NCBI GenBank assembly: GCA_963930775.1
Contig: OZ005701.1
Location: 6,703,669-6,767,668, forward strand
Direction of reading: 5' to 3'
Origin: Cliona cf. orientalis
Taxonomy: Eukaryota > Porifera > Demospongiae > Clionaida > Clionaidae
Length of the DNA: 64,000 bases
The notes below the pieces were generated by a model that did not search any database, was not told where the DNA came from, and saw only the letters and a program-made list of their open reading frames with translations. Positions 48,116-61,255 of this stretch are shown in pieces. The stretch's first letter is position 1; each line of letters starts with the position of its first letter. Position numbers and translations under genes: made by a program.

Positions 48116-49914
48116 TATACTTCCCGCATGTCTTTCGAGCCATCACCAAATTAAAACAAAAATATTAATGTCGTAATCTACATTAATTTTTTTTAATTTC
48201 TCAATATTATTATTATTTAGAGCCTGTTTCATGTGCGCTCAAGTTTATGATCTTGATGGCTCATTCAGTACTGTGCTCACAAATCTCACCACAGTTCTCG
48301 CTGGGATTAGCTCAAGTCATGTACCATTTCTTGTGCATGTAACTGGTGGAGTTCCACAATATCTTGTGGAGTATACTGTGAGACGGGGAAGCATTATCTC
48401 ATGCCGGAAGAAAAATCCCGTCAGTTTGATGATGTCTTGTTGAAGTTGTTGCCAGAAAAAGTGTGAACTGGTTATTAAAATTGAGACAACTAGGGTGTTA
48501 CCACCAAATTCATTATTGCACAAGGTTAATATAGAATTACATAATAATACGCTGCATGACAAAAATGACCAAGTGCACATTGTATCTCCCAAGTACCTTC
48601 AGTAGTGCATGATTGGCAGAAACTGGAAGTGCTGACAGTATATTTAACCTCAAGTTTCTAATATGCATTATTAAAAATTGCCAATACAAAAAGAAAATGG
48701 ATTCGAACTCCCCACACCCATGCAGTTTATATATAATATGAAAACTTGACCATGGACTCAGTAGCTGCATACAAGTAGTTGAAATGGTGTATGTGGTAAA
48801 GGTCGTCATTATAGTGGGTTCACTTCACTGTACAGTACGATGCCGGTGCCTCAGTCGCAGACTGAGAGTGTCTCTGGACCTCGATAGTGAAAATTTTCAA
48901 AGCTAAGATTAAGAACTCAACAGCGCAGTACAGCTAGACTGGTCCGGCGGCACGCTGCTCATGGTGCGTGCTATATATAGCGCAGGGCTATCTATATATA
49001 TCCACGGGATTACGTCAGCCTAGAGAACGCGTGAAGTTCGGCCATCGCTGCTCGTTAGAGAAGGCAACGCACTGCTTGGAAGGTATTTGCTGGATACACG
49101 CGCAAGATACTCTATATATTTCACTGAATTTCAAGTCCCAGAAGGGCTCCATCGAGGCCCTGAATTTTCTCATAATTACCTCATAGATTACCTAAGAGAT
49201 TACACTATAGGTTTCATCATAATTAATTACCTAATAACCGCAAAAAAGTAAATTGTTACTGAGTGCATAATAGATCAGTCAGAAAGCTGTTGGAGAGACC
49301 TCACATGAACCTATAGATCTAGAGGGGGGTGTAGCTTTGATGGAATTGGCACCTGGTCATCAGTTGTTGATCTGCTGTTAATCAATAAACAATCAAAGAG
49401 GTTTGGAGGTTTGCTTTATACAAGTATCGTTTTCAGTAAACAAAAACATAGACCAAGTGCGGAGTGAGAAGATCTCAAAGCCAATAATCGTAAATCCATA
49501 GCCGCTCACTATCAGGAATCTCTGAAGCACAAGAAGGGATACTTTTGTCTATGCAACTATCGAATTTGAGCGTAAAGATTGTGGTGAAGAAGTGTACTTT
49601 ATGGATTTAATTGAGGGGACAATGAGTATAACTTATGCAACTGTGAACAAAATGTATACCATTATAATATTATTATAGTGTAAGAAGCTAACAATTGATA
49701 TAACGTGGATCATTATTGCTGCAGCTGGCCATGCCACTAAGTTCCTGTGGAATTCCAAACAAGCAGCGCACAAGTGTTAAAATTATATAACTTGCTTGTT
49801 CAGCTTGCATGCATGCATGGGTGTCCATCCAATATATCAATATTTAATTCTCAGTAATGGAGTTGGTCCCTTGATATTATCATTATTATTGGATGCTTGC
49901 TTGAATATGCAAAA
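48116..49914. other. Non-coding stretch between copies 2 and 3, with duplicated segments
   Basis: No supported gene. 48236-48340 (TATGATCTTGATGGCTCATT ... CTGGGATTAGCTCAAGTCAT) is repeated at 62474-62575 upstream of copy 3. 49545-49780 matches 11660-11920 downstream of copy 1. These mark the joints of the tandem duplication. Frame comparison of the 48236/62474 pair shows a one-base length difference, so it is not conserved as protein. Confidence 0.55.
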
Positions 49915-52900
49915 TTATTTATTTTCCAACTCAGCGGTTAGGGTTTGTAGTCCAACCAAAGGTGATTTTAGAGCAGAAATTAAATCCTCCCAAGTTGGTC
50001 CACGACTATTTCTTAGCCACTCGGAGATCATTTCAAGGAAGCAGTCATTAACAGACTGAGGGTGGTCCTTACATATAGCTTCCAGTGTGTCTGGTGGAAT
50101 CTCAAGCTCGATTCCCAGGCTTTGCCACTCGTTTCTTCCTTCCCAAGTGGCACGCAGAATATAAACGAGATGGTTAATGTTGAGGGTACCTGCAATGTTA
50201 GCATTAATTTTCATACATAATGAAGTGGCTTTGCTATCAGTTAGTATCATACATGGTAGCTTTACTAGCTACCTAAGCACAGACCTGAATCCTTTAAAAT
50301 GTGTAGATTGTCCGATGATGTAGTACTATCACATGGTATCTATTGAGTTTGGATTAAGTTTGAAACCAATGAATTTTGTGACACGAAATGAATAATAATG
50401 AAAGAAGAGAGAGTGCTAGAGATCGAGAGGGGGAGAGGGTACCTTTCCTGTTTCTTTTTGGAGTTTGATAGCCAGAGCCTGCAGCCCCACTATAGGTGAT
50501 CTGAGTGCCGAAATCATATCCTCCCATGTTAGTCTACAGCCACTCTTTAACCACTTGGAGAGCATTTCAACAAAGCATTCGTCAACAGATTGAGGATATT
50601 TTTTGCTTATCTCTTTCAGAGTGTCAGGTGAAAGTTTGAGCTCAAGCCCCAAGTTTCTCCATTCTATTCTTCCTTCCCAAATGGCTTGCCGGACTTGATC
50701 GAGATGATTAATACTGAGGACATCTGAAATATCGTTAGCAAATATCAGGCAGTTACTAAGCGGCAGTGTAATGTGTACAGACCTGAAATATTTGAAGGGC
50801 ATAACTGACCCACTATTATTCCAGCAGTGATATCGTCATCGGATTCCTGTAATGGTAAAGAAATACAATTAGCTACGCACAATTTCAAAGGAGGAGGGAG
50901 TCAATAACTTTCTACTTCCCGAGGGTTGTGGGTGATCATTGGCCAATGTTAAAAGAGACCTGTGAAATAGCTGTAAGAGGTTCAATTCCTGTTTTTACCT
51001 CTTTTCCATCAAACCAAACAAGTTGATTGTGATCTGATAGATCAATTTCACTCTCATCTTTAAGACACTGTGCATAAGGAGGTTGATCTTTCTCCTCAAC
51101 AATCTTCATCAAATGACCACTGTGTCCCTTCTTGGAGCATGGAAAAGCCATGAAAAATGGCGGCTTTTCTGGTTCAGAAGTGAAAATGCTTAGTTTGTAC
51201 TTCATCTCCATGATTACATTGTTCAATATCTGCTCAATTTGCTCTCTGACAATTGGACACGTATCTGCGATTGTCATAGCTTTTCTGCGTGTGTTTCTAC
51301 ATTGCCCGAGTTGGATTTCAAGATGTTGCGGTTGTGAAACTAGTACAACATCAAAGCGTCCATCAACAAGGAAGACCACCCGATTTCTTCTTATTGGAAG
51401 ATCTTTGCGCAATTTCCACGGAAGCGCCAGTGTGTCTTGGCTACTTACGAAGCGGGCTACTACGAAACAGAATATGCTGTACGGCACAAAACCACAGTCA
51501 AAGTGTATCATGATCGAGTAAGAGTACTCATATGGACTATCCGATGTAAGGTCATCCTCTGAAGTATTTTTTAGCACAGCTGGTATGATAAACTTAGTAG
51601 ATTCGCCTGACTGTTCAGGTTGTACTTCTGCCAAGATACCAAGATGCTTAAGTAGATCGATCAGTTGTTTTGGAGTTAGGTGGGATTTTCTTTTCTTTTG
51701 GGTTGTAGTCTCAATATGTTTCAGGGTAAAGAATCCTTTGGATTTAAACTCTTTTTGAACTGACTGTGGAATGGCTGGATTTGCAACGCCAAACGTATCG
51801 ATAACAAGCTCACTAATGCTATCAAAGATGACTTGAGGATCACATATCACAACATCTTTCACTGATTCAACTTCAGGATAATGCATTAGACTACCAATAT
51901 TGTGGTGAAAGAATTGTATAGCATCTTCAACTGGAGTGGGCATTTCAAGACGACTGGCTAATGCTCGACACAGACTAAGACTCACTACTGGTTTGCCCAC
52001 AAGAATCAGGAGGATCCGAAACATAAGCCAGGATGGGGGAACTTCGGTTTGTGAGAAAGAACTTCGTATGATGTGCTCGATCGTCTTACGAATGCTGTCA
52101 ATGTCGTCATTGCCATCCATGTTGTCAATCGTGAAGAATTTGCATTTTCTATCTGCTTCCAACAGCAGATCCTCCTGCATGCTTGAAAGTGTTTTCCATA
52201 GAGTAGCTTCCACCTCTTTACAGGTACTCTCCAGTGCATCTCGACATTATTTTGAATTGGTCCTTGAAGGTACCAAACAAGAGTGCTCTACTCTTGATCT
52301 CACTGCACGATTCTACCGATCGTGTGGATTCAAAGCAAGAAATACTCGAAACTAGCTGACACAGGACATCTTCGATGCAGTATGAAGATTCCAGAGCTAC
52401 CTCTTCGACACTGTTAGCAGCTAAAAATCGCACTGGGTAAAGCTTACGAATCTCTTGATCCAATCTGAAGAAAAGGAAATAAAGAGCCGATCCGGTGGTA
52501 AATGCAGGGAGCATCTCTACAAATCCAGGCTGTCCCCCCACGTCCATCATATTTATCATGATGAGTTTCTCCAGCAGCATCTGAAATTCTCTTGGACTAT
52601 CTGATTCGAGGATAGAAGATAATTCTTCTATTGCAGCTTTTACTGCTTCCAATTCTGAAGCAGTAGGTGCATTATGACCGGAATCTACACGTACAAGAGC
52701 TGATGTAGGTACAGCATCTTGGGCTATACTCAATGTGGAAACTGCTGTAGAGATTTGCTCTGCTTGTGTGGCTGGTGGAATTGGCTGAGGTGTGGCAGTT
52801 AATGGTGCTTGTGGTGGCAAGTCTGCAGCCGGAAAAGGAGTAGCTTCTTCATCATCTGGTATTCTCAATCTGGTCGGATCTTCATCTGAGATAGTTGTAC

Positions 52901-54489
52901 TAGATTTCGATATTATATGAAAGAAAAGGTGAGCAAGATAGGTGTGGTCAATTTCTCCATCTTTAAGCATAAGTTTCTTATCTCCTGTCTTCTTGAGTGA
53001 TTCCCATATTGTGCGTGTTTCTTCAGATCCAACGATGGCGGCTGGAACACTTTTCAATGTGAATGGCTTGATGATGACATCTCTGCATTCAGCTACACCA
53101 GTGCTCCTTGAAATTCCCCCTAGCTGCTGAAGGTTGATGATTTCTCCAATCAAACGACGAAATGTGGACGATTTTCCCGATCGTGGTAGACCAAAAGCTA
53201 TAAATTTGAGGTAGGTCATTTTCAGCCGCATTTCACTGCTTAGAGCCAGCTCATATGCTTCTTGTGCTTTTAGCTTTTGTAGCTCTGCATATGTATCAAA
53301 ATTAATATGTGGCTAGATCAACATGCATAAAAATAAAAGACAATACAGTAGAAATCAAAAGTTTACGTAGCGTAACCATAGTATGCAACCGCCATGCAGG
53401 GTCGGACCAAACCCTACACAATTGGTACGCCACAAGTACCCACGCAAAAAGCAGCTAGTAATTGCATTGTATGTGGCTGCGTAGCTAGTTACATAACTGA
53501 CAAGTGGTATACACTACCAGGAGGGCTCGTCCGCCCCACAATGTCACACTTCAACAGATTGAGTACTAATCAAGAAGTATGTATACAGCTGTTCTACAGT
53601 GTTAGTACGCTGCATAGGCTTCCTACCTATGTATGCAGTACGCATATGCTATGTAAACCTCATTAATTTTGTAGCTCTGTACATATGTAGTCTCTGAAAA
53701 TTTTAAGCAGGACAAGAATATACAGATAAATTTTGCAATCAAGCAATACCTTTATCAAATTTTCCTTTAAGATCACAAGCAACTATCGTCAGTTTTGTTT
53801 TCCGAAGCAACTGTGTGATGATGTGAAGTGTAACAACACGCAGATGGTACACAGACTGCCACACATCCATAATATCCTTGCTTTTGTAAGCAGAGAACAC
53901 TGTGTGCAAGGCTCGATATTCCACAGGCGTTAGAAGACAATTTTCAGCTACAAATAAAAAATTTAACGTGTAACAGTTCAGTACATTTAGGGTAGCTGTA
54001 GAGTGCACACCTTCACGAGGTTTTGACGAGTATTTCTTTATAGCTTTGATTTTCTCATTTATTGTCTGGAAATATTAAAATTACAGAAAGCTTGCAATAT
54101 CTTCATGTATAATAGCTACATCCAGATGCATGTAATACCGTAGGAATTATACATACCATATTTTCCCAAGAAGTAAAGACTTCTTGCTCGGTTTCTTTAA
54201 TTTCAATCTATTGAAAGAAAATTACGATTATCACTTGCCTGCTCTACTAGAAGAGTATACCTAATTGTTTCGTGCTGAGTATATCCTGATTTTATTGTGT
54301 ATAGCTACATGTTGCAATTGTTGGCTTATCACTATTATAAAAACGTGCCCTTTTCAGATTTGCTGCCTGATCAACTGCATCTTCTATCATACCTTGCACC
54401 ACGTTGAGAAAACCAACCTATAAGAAAGCAGTAGACTAAGCTGGTGATTATGGTTTGCAGTAACAGAGACGCTTGTATACTAGAGTCAT

Positions 54490-55553
54490 GCACCTATTGA
54501 TGTCGACTTGTTCGTGCCAAGCTTCTTGACTTACATATGGGAGAATTTTAGTCCCCTATCACTGATGGCTCAGTTTTGATTCATTATTACTGGCTACTTT
54601 AATTTGCTCCCCATGTACATAGCTACTCCAAAAGCAAGCGTAGGGATGTATTAATAATGGATGTGGTTATCCCTACAAATCTTGTTCGTATCTGCCATCC
54701 CTACTTCATCCTTCAATTTATTCAATTGTTTTTATACTTGTTTCCATTCCTTTTCTGTTGCTTTCAGTGTAGCTAATTCATCAATGCCATCTTACATGGT
54801 TTGCTCATTCAACTGCGTGCGCGGAAAATCAGTAGCCACGCCTCTATGCCTAGGCAGGCTGATAAAGAAGCTGCCCAAGTAGCGATGACACTCTTCCTAA
54901 GCTGACTGACTGCTGAGGGACCGCCCGAGGAATGGCCGCTCCTCAAACCTTCGTATTCATGATCGAATCAGCACAGCACTAGTGCTGTACGCACTAGCCT
55001 AGACACCAGTGCGCTAGCGCTCACAGCGCCTTGCACTCGATTCTATTGGCCGGCCTGTAACGTCACGTGCGCCGCTGACTACAGTCACATGACTTCGCAG
55101 CAATCACCATGGCAACACATTCTGAGCATGCGCATTATATGGCAAAATGGCGAATCAGACACACCCACTCACAGAATGCGCTGTACACGCCTACGATTAA
55201 ATCGCTGTCCTGATAACACAAAACTAGCATACCACAGGCGTGCGCGCTACAAAATGGAGTGGATTTATACTCAAGCTAAGGTGAGAAGTTCAGGCAATAT
55301 TGAGTTAGCCCGAGAAGAGAAAAAGACAAGAAGATTGAGATTTTGCAGTTTTTATGATTTCTTTACACACCTGGTTCAGGCATACCCGATTGTTTCCATG
55401 GACGGTTTGGGGCTTGATAGATAGGTATTTTGGTGTAGATTATGAATGTGAAAGTTTAAAATTATTTGCTCTGAGTTATTTACTTTTTTGTAATGTATTA
55501 CATATATGGCATATTCGGGCCATCCCTACTTATAGAGTCTACCGACTCTATGA
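54490..55553. mobile_element. Composite of the two AGGGATGGC TIR families, inverted relative to copy 1
   Basis: 54611-54770 is a right arm of the ACAAGTATAAAAA element. 55089-55553 is the inverse of 18132-18640 and ends GGCCATCCCTACTTATAGAG. 54490-54615 matches the interior at 19029-19150. The block lies in the copy 3 intron between exons five and six, the same intron that carries the family in copy 1 but in opposite orientation, so the insertions are independent. Confidence 0.68.
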
Positions 55554-55624
55554 TTAGTAGTGTCTTGGATAAGTGCCATAACATAACATAATTCGCGATT
55601 TTGGCCTGCATGCATGAGCACTTA

Positions 55625-56028
55625 CCGTATTCGCTCGATTAGTCGCCGCAGCTACTATTTATTTCATCGCCCGAGTTTGTGCGGCGTTTATTCGAGAGCA
55701 GCGACTATTCGAGAGCGGCGTTTATTAATACCAGTAGCTGCCAGAGAGGCAATCCTTAGAGAAATTGTCGATTGACAGAACTGGTCTAGAAGATTCTGGC
55801 CCTTTTGCTGATGTAGAAGAAGATTAGAACTTGTTCTAGACTGTTTCTCGTGTACCTGCCATCAGAAACGAGTCGCGAGGCATGTCCACGTGCTGGTGTT
55901 CTCGAATTGTAGGCGTGGCACGGCTACTATTCAAGAGCGGCGACTATTTCGTTCAGCACTTCCGGAGGTGCGGCGACTATTCGAGAGCAGCGATTAATCA
56001 AGAGCGGCGTCTGATCGAGCAAATACGG
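55625..56028. mobile_element. 404-bp TA-flanked element (CCGTATTCGCTCGATTAG)
   Basis: CCGTATTCGCTCGATTAGTC and, inverted, CCGTATTTGCTCGATCAGAC, with TA on both sides. The interior repeats 'gcggcgactattcgagag'. The target is preserved without insertion in copy 2 at about 44307-44325. Confidence 0.92.
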
Positions 56029-56321
56029 TACTCAGGATATAAATTGTATAGAAGCTGCTAAATTGATTCCATACGTCACTGAATACTAAATTATGACTGC
56101 ATGAGAGTCATGCTGTCATAATCTAGTAGTTTGGAATCCATACATCCATTTAGTATTACTAAATTTAATAGTACAGCATGATGTACCTCATGATCAAGAT
56201 TCAACGCTTTAACGGAACCAAGAACTGGTAATAATATCCACTGTTTCTCTGGCCTCAATTCTGGAAAAATTTCAGATATTACAGTTAGTTCACATCTTAC
56301 ATCTTAGCATAACAATTCATA

Positions 56322-56652
56322 GTTGCCAACTGTCCCGAAACTGGTGGGACAGTCCCGAAAATATTGGATATGTCCCGCTCTTGTCCCGAATTCCCCCTCT
56401 GCTGACATCATAGTATATACGTCACACACAAAAGAGGTGTGGCATAAGCCTAACCATAGTATACTACCCTGTTTTTGTCCGTATATCTCGAGATTTAGTG
56501 GGCGTGGTAGGTGGTGTGGTTGTGGACTTTGCTGAAATAGTGGGTACCGAGTGTGGCAATGCAAAAAAATGGGTGTGGCCCCGAAATTTTCGCGCACTCT
56601 GTGCGCGTGTTAGCTCATCTGTCCTGCATCCGCTTCTTACGAGGTTGGCAAC
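56322..56652. mobile_element. 331-bp TA-flanked element (GTTGCCAAC)
   Basis: GTTGCCAACTGTCCCGAAAC at the left and GAGGTTGGCAAC at the right, short inverted tips with TA outside. The corresponding intron of copy 2 (44580-44639) has nothing comparable. Confidence 0.75.
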
Positions 56653-57287
56653 TATGATAATTATATAGCTAGGCAGCATACCAAATTTTAGAACTACAGT
56701 TCCAGGTAGCAGAAGGTGCTCTGCTTCACTTCTGATAAACTCAAGGTCAAGACATCCTCCAAAGACCGTAACTTCAATGAGAGAGGGATTTCTTTGGATG
56801 GCTGTCGCTGAGTGACCAAAACGCTCTTCTAGTGCTACACCACATTCTGGTATAGTGACCTGCAATGGTAGTAAGATGTGACTCTTGAACCATTTATATA
56901 GAAGCTGCTACAGTATCCCCTTGAAATGCGGTACATGGGTGCTTACCCGGGAGTGAGCGCTTGCCCAGGACACTACGGTATATAAAAGCGCTATTAACAT
57001 ACACACAAACCTGTGCCCATACACCCTAAGGGTATTGATGTATACCTTTCTCCACGTTTGAGATGAGAAATCAAATATCCACGCATCTCCAATTGCATCG
57101 TCATATGGATCAATTCCACCTATTATCAGCAATTGTGGATTGTCACTTCCAAAGCCTAGAGAGCAAGTTGCATGTGCATCCCTCCTAGTGGGCCATGGCT
57201 GTCCTTCCTTTCTTTTCAGCTCACTCACAGTCTGAAATATTAATTTTATTTAACACTTAGCAGCTTTGTGTAGGTCAGTGATATAAT

Positions 57288-58975
57288 TCGGGGCGAACCT
57301 GAGCGAGCCCCGAATATATGAGAAACCGGAAGCGGTGTATATATATATATTTATTTGTGCGTGATCTTGCATGGCAACGACTCAATGCGTATGCCCTTAC
57401 CGTGACAGGTAAAGGTTGACCGTCATCAACGCAGATCGAAGGTCAGGTCCGTGGAATCGTGGCAGTGCAGTGTGGCTCGAACTCAAGGGCCTTAGGCGGA
57501 TACACATCTGCGTCGTGGAGTGTGCTATTGGGTAACTTTCGATCATATTCATCTCGAGTTGTAACCATGGCAGTGGCAGTCATTCATGGTTGGCACTATT
57601 TTCAGTTGTACTGTAGCTACAGCAGGGACGGAGGAAGCAATTTTTATGTAGTCAGGCCAAATCTAGTCAGTGTGTTGTGCTGGGCAATGGTAAGCATGCT
57701 TAAACTAGGGCATGCTTCCCCAGGAAAATACTAAATTTACAGTCTCAGAGACTGCTTCTGGTAGCTTCTCGTAGTCCAATTTTAACAAGCACACTTTAGT
57801 TTCACAAGATATCCAATATTATAGCTAATTCGTTGTTTTCTGTAGGCACAGAAGGCACTCAGATGAGCTGCACATTCCACCACAGATATTAGGGGTAGCT
57901 ACTAGTGGAAAATAACTGTTATCCCATGCCTGTGTGGCTCACTTTAATACCAGTAAAAAGACTTGAAATACTTTTGCACTAGGACCAGAAGATACTGATA
58001 CCTTAGTGAAGTCAGGTCTGGACAACCGTCTGTTCAAAATTAAGGAGCATGCGAGTTATTTGACGACCTTTACCACACGATCGATAGTGTTAACGACCAT
58101 TACCTATCCAAATGATAAAAAAGTGGCACAGTCCGGTTTTGGCCTGACCACCCGGACTGGCTCCGCCGGCCCTGTACAGGTAGAGCTATACCTTTCTCCA
58201 GCTTTAATACCATACTCAAGGATATCAAGAATCATACCATAGCCAAACTGAGAGCCTGGCTACTTTAATTCGGTCATTTGGTTATGCTTAGCCTGCCCAG
58301 TAACAGAGTTAGTGACTCAAAACCAAGGTATTTTAATGATCCTTTTTACTAATAAAAACCCTGGAGTACAGCTGATGCCATGAGCGAAGGCTCGCCCCGC
58401 CTGATGATATCATCTTCCTAGTATGTTTAATGTCACAATCATGGGATAATGCGATTAGTATGCATGATCATCTATTAACAGTATATGCTCAGAAAATATA
58501 GAGACGTAGTTCATGCACAAACAGTATCCTGCCTGGGCCATGGGCAAGATTGCCTATTAGTATCGTGCGCATGCGCGGATGGAAGCGGTTGCAGAGGCCA
58601 CACCCCTCATAGCAACTAAGTGTACGTGTGCAATGGACGTTCTCGCTCTCAGGCTCAAACGTTGTTACCGGACTACTGACAGGTATGATAAAGAACAGAC
58701 CTTGCCTCTTGCTTCACTTGAGGCTCGGTGGTTAGCGCCAGCGCCAGCTTAGCAGGCCTCTCCAAACGTGCGGCGCTTTCGCGCTGATCGTTCGACGGTG
58801 CATTTCTAGCTGTAGCTAGCTAGCTATCGCCCAAGGCACTCTACTTTGTGCATACGGCCCTACAGTTCTGACCACACCGGGCGCATCCAAGATGCGTATC
58901 CATGCCCTCATGTAATGACACAGACTATATAAGAAAATTGTCACTCTGAAAAATATCTTTCGTTGTATATATATA
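57288..58975. other. Transposon-derived intron sequence of copy 3
   Basis: Intron between exons two and three. It starts with CGGGGCGAACCTGAGCGAGC (a self-complementary edge like those at 31337 and 39150) and includes a (TA)n run at 57338. No coding frame is supported. Copy 2 has only about 220 bp in this intron, so nearly everything here was inserted after duplication. Confidence 0.5.
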
Positions 58976-59481
58976 CCGTAACGTCTGGTTAATAAGCGCA
59001 TGCGCTTATCACTCTCGGTGGTAAGGAAACATGCGCCTATTAGACGATGTGCGCTTAATAGAGAGTGAAGTTTTGGCCCAGCCTACTGCCAGCACGTTCG
59101 AGCACTTAGTCACAAAGCTAGCAAGTTATGAATACAGCGATTCTTGGAATAAGCTCTGTAATAGTTCATGGGAGTATGATCGGAAGCCATCACTGGAAGA
59201 AAACCGTGGACTTCTTTGGCGAGACTTGCTTTGAAATCGAGGTCAAGAGTCCAAACCCGTCTCAGTGGAACATCGCAGTGTTGAGTATAGCCGATCTCAT
59301 GCAGCTGGCTATCCGAAAATAGGTTGGTAAAATGCTTCTTCCATGGAACACTCTTGATCGAACGGTGTCATCTTTATTGGGCGCATGCGCTTATTAGACA
59401 ATGCTTAATAACAGGAAGGGAGCATGTGCTTAAGAAATATGCGCTTAATAAGCATGTGTGCTTATTAACCAGACTTTACGG
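58976..59481. mobile_element. 506-bp TA-flanked element (CCGTAACGTCTGGTTAATAAG)
   Basis: CCGTAACGTCTGGTTAATAA and, inverted, CCGTAAAGTCTGGTTAATAA, with TA outside. Subterminal repeats 'taagcgcatgcgctta'. Non-autonomous Tc1/mariner-like. Confidence 0.9.
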
Positions 59482-59493
59482 TAGTATACCATA

Positions 59494-59979
59494 CCCTCGT
59501 GAAAGAGGGCCCATGGGCCGTGCACCTTACATTGGGCCGAGATTGGGGGGTGGGCTGATATTCGAGGTCTCAGCATCGCATTTATACTCGAAAGAGCGCC
59601 CAGGTAAGTTACCCACATTAGCTATCCAAAAAACCCGAACCCAAACACATTACCCACATTAGCTTCATAATTTGACGATTTCAGGCACAATTACCAATCC
59701 AGAGCAAGGGTGGCCGTGATACTTCACCGTGTGTCGTTGAGTGCAGCCGTGTTAAGTTCGGGTTTAGCTAGGCTTAGTTTTACGGCTGTTTAGCACGTTA
59801 CTCATCAATCTTACATAGATTATTCAAAGTTCAGTCCTCATAAACCAGCCATTTGAGCTGTGTTTTCAAGTGTAGCTACACATGGGCACATATTCGAGTA
59901 AACACTAGAACTTGGCAGGAAATTGAGCCCAAAGTGGGGGGTGGGCCGACATTCCGTAGTGGGCCCTCTTTCGCGAGGG
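59494..59979. mobile_element. 486-bp TA-flanked element (CCCTCGTGAAAGAGGGCCCA)
   Basis: CCCTCGTGAAAGAGGGCCCA and, inverted, CCCTCGCGAAAGAGGGCCCA, with TA outside, separated by only 12 bp from the preceding element. Internal GTGGGC(C/T)GA motifs near both ends. A decayed relative lies at 6566-6770. Confidence 0.88.
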
Positions 59980-61255
59980 TACAATAATTACAATACTGGT
60001 CACTGTCATTAGCACTGAGAAGGACATAAAAGTGCAACTTAGGAAAGTAGCAAAGCCATACTGACTCACTCCTAATCAGCAAAGTGTATTATACACTGTG
60101 GCCATAAAGAAGCCAAGGTATTCCCCATGATGGCCATGGATTTCACATTCTTTTGTAACCAAGACAAACACACAAACAAATATAGTACTAGGCCTGATAC
60201 ATGCACCAAAAGTAAAATGAATCTATTAAAAGTTATCTAAGCAACAAACACACTTACCATTATATTAAAATCAATCAGGTAAAGATTATTAACTCCTCTG
60301 CCAGCTACGTTTCCTCCAAAAACAAGAGCTCTGTGATCATCAATTGCAGTGAACGAACAGTAGGAACTATGAGGAAGGGAAATCCCTTTCATTAAAGGAA
60401 AGGACCAGTCACCTAAATGGGTATAATAGAGAATTATATTTCAATCATAATAATTCTGATTGTTACCATAGCTTGAGCTCTAGAGTAAAGCCAGTTGTGT
60501 GCATGCATGCACATGGCATGCAGTATATAGGCATACTCGTCAGGAGTGCCAATAAACTAAAAAAACTGTAACTATTCATGGCACAAGGCGAAAATTAATT
60601 TATACTGAAGCCAACTTTTTTTAACCAAATTTCAACAGTCTGATACCTAGACATTGTCATTTCTCCACCCATTCTAGCTATGTATGTACTGCACTTCCAT
60701 GCACACAATTTAAGATACAGTTCAATTCTGTTTACCTGTAAGAGTGTCAAAGACATGCAACTCATTGGTAATTTGCCAATTTCCTCCAATAGATACAGTC
60801 CTCGATAACTGTTCAGGAGTTGAGATAAGATTTTCATGTGTCTGGCCACCGTATAGAGCAATTTTGGTCTTATGAAACACCACCATTTGACATCCCGCTT
60901 TCCTTAGAGGTTTATGGTCACCTCCAGGTGACAATCTCAACAATGTCAGTTGAGTAGATGTGGTGTTAAGCTTATAGAGGTGATCACAAGGTTGCCTTCC
61001 TATAAATCCTCCATAGAAATAGATATCTCCAGATGGTAATGCACAACACGAACCACGAGTGTGCCTTAACATTAAATCTGAAGGTGAGATTTCAATCGGT
61101 TGTTTAATCCATGTCTTCATCTCTTGGTCAAAGATTTCAATGAATGACGGAGGATCATTTCTTGGACGAGTTCCACCATACATGTAGCACTTCTTGCCAA
61201 CCGAGGCAATACAATGGTGAATCCTTGACTTTGGCTCGTATGCAGCAGCTGACAT

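Larger units (their letters stand above)
49915..61255 (-). pseudogene. Kelch - ROC-COR - Death - Death gene, copy 3 (nearly intact, one frameshift)
   Basis: Exons: 60736-61255, 60258-60412, 57046-57231, 56682-56859, 56187-56260, 54349-54417, 54157-54207, 54011-54065, 53750-53947, 50999-53284, 50783-50846, 50443-50723, 50285-50339, 49915-50189. Kelch, P-loop GLPRSGKSS, DVGGQP, COR and both Death domains are all present and open. The large exon has 4 extra bases at about 52247-52250, directly after the G4 segment FGTFKDQFK, which ends the frame ten codons later. The remainder is open from a Met at 52213, covering late ROC, COR and the C-terminal exons. Exon 6 uses GC instead of GT as donor. It is either a young pseudogene, a split gene, or one sequencing error away from intact. 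Introns hold five or more transposons. Confidence 0.8.

Noticed and set aside
48231-48443. Plus-strand 70-codon frame as a gene
   Set aside because: Its paralogous sequence at 62474 differs by one base in length within the frame, so the reading frame is not conserved.
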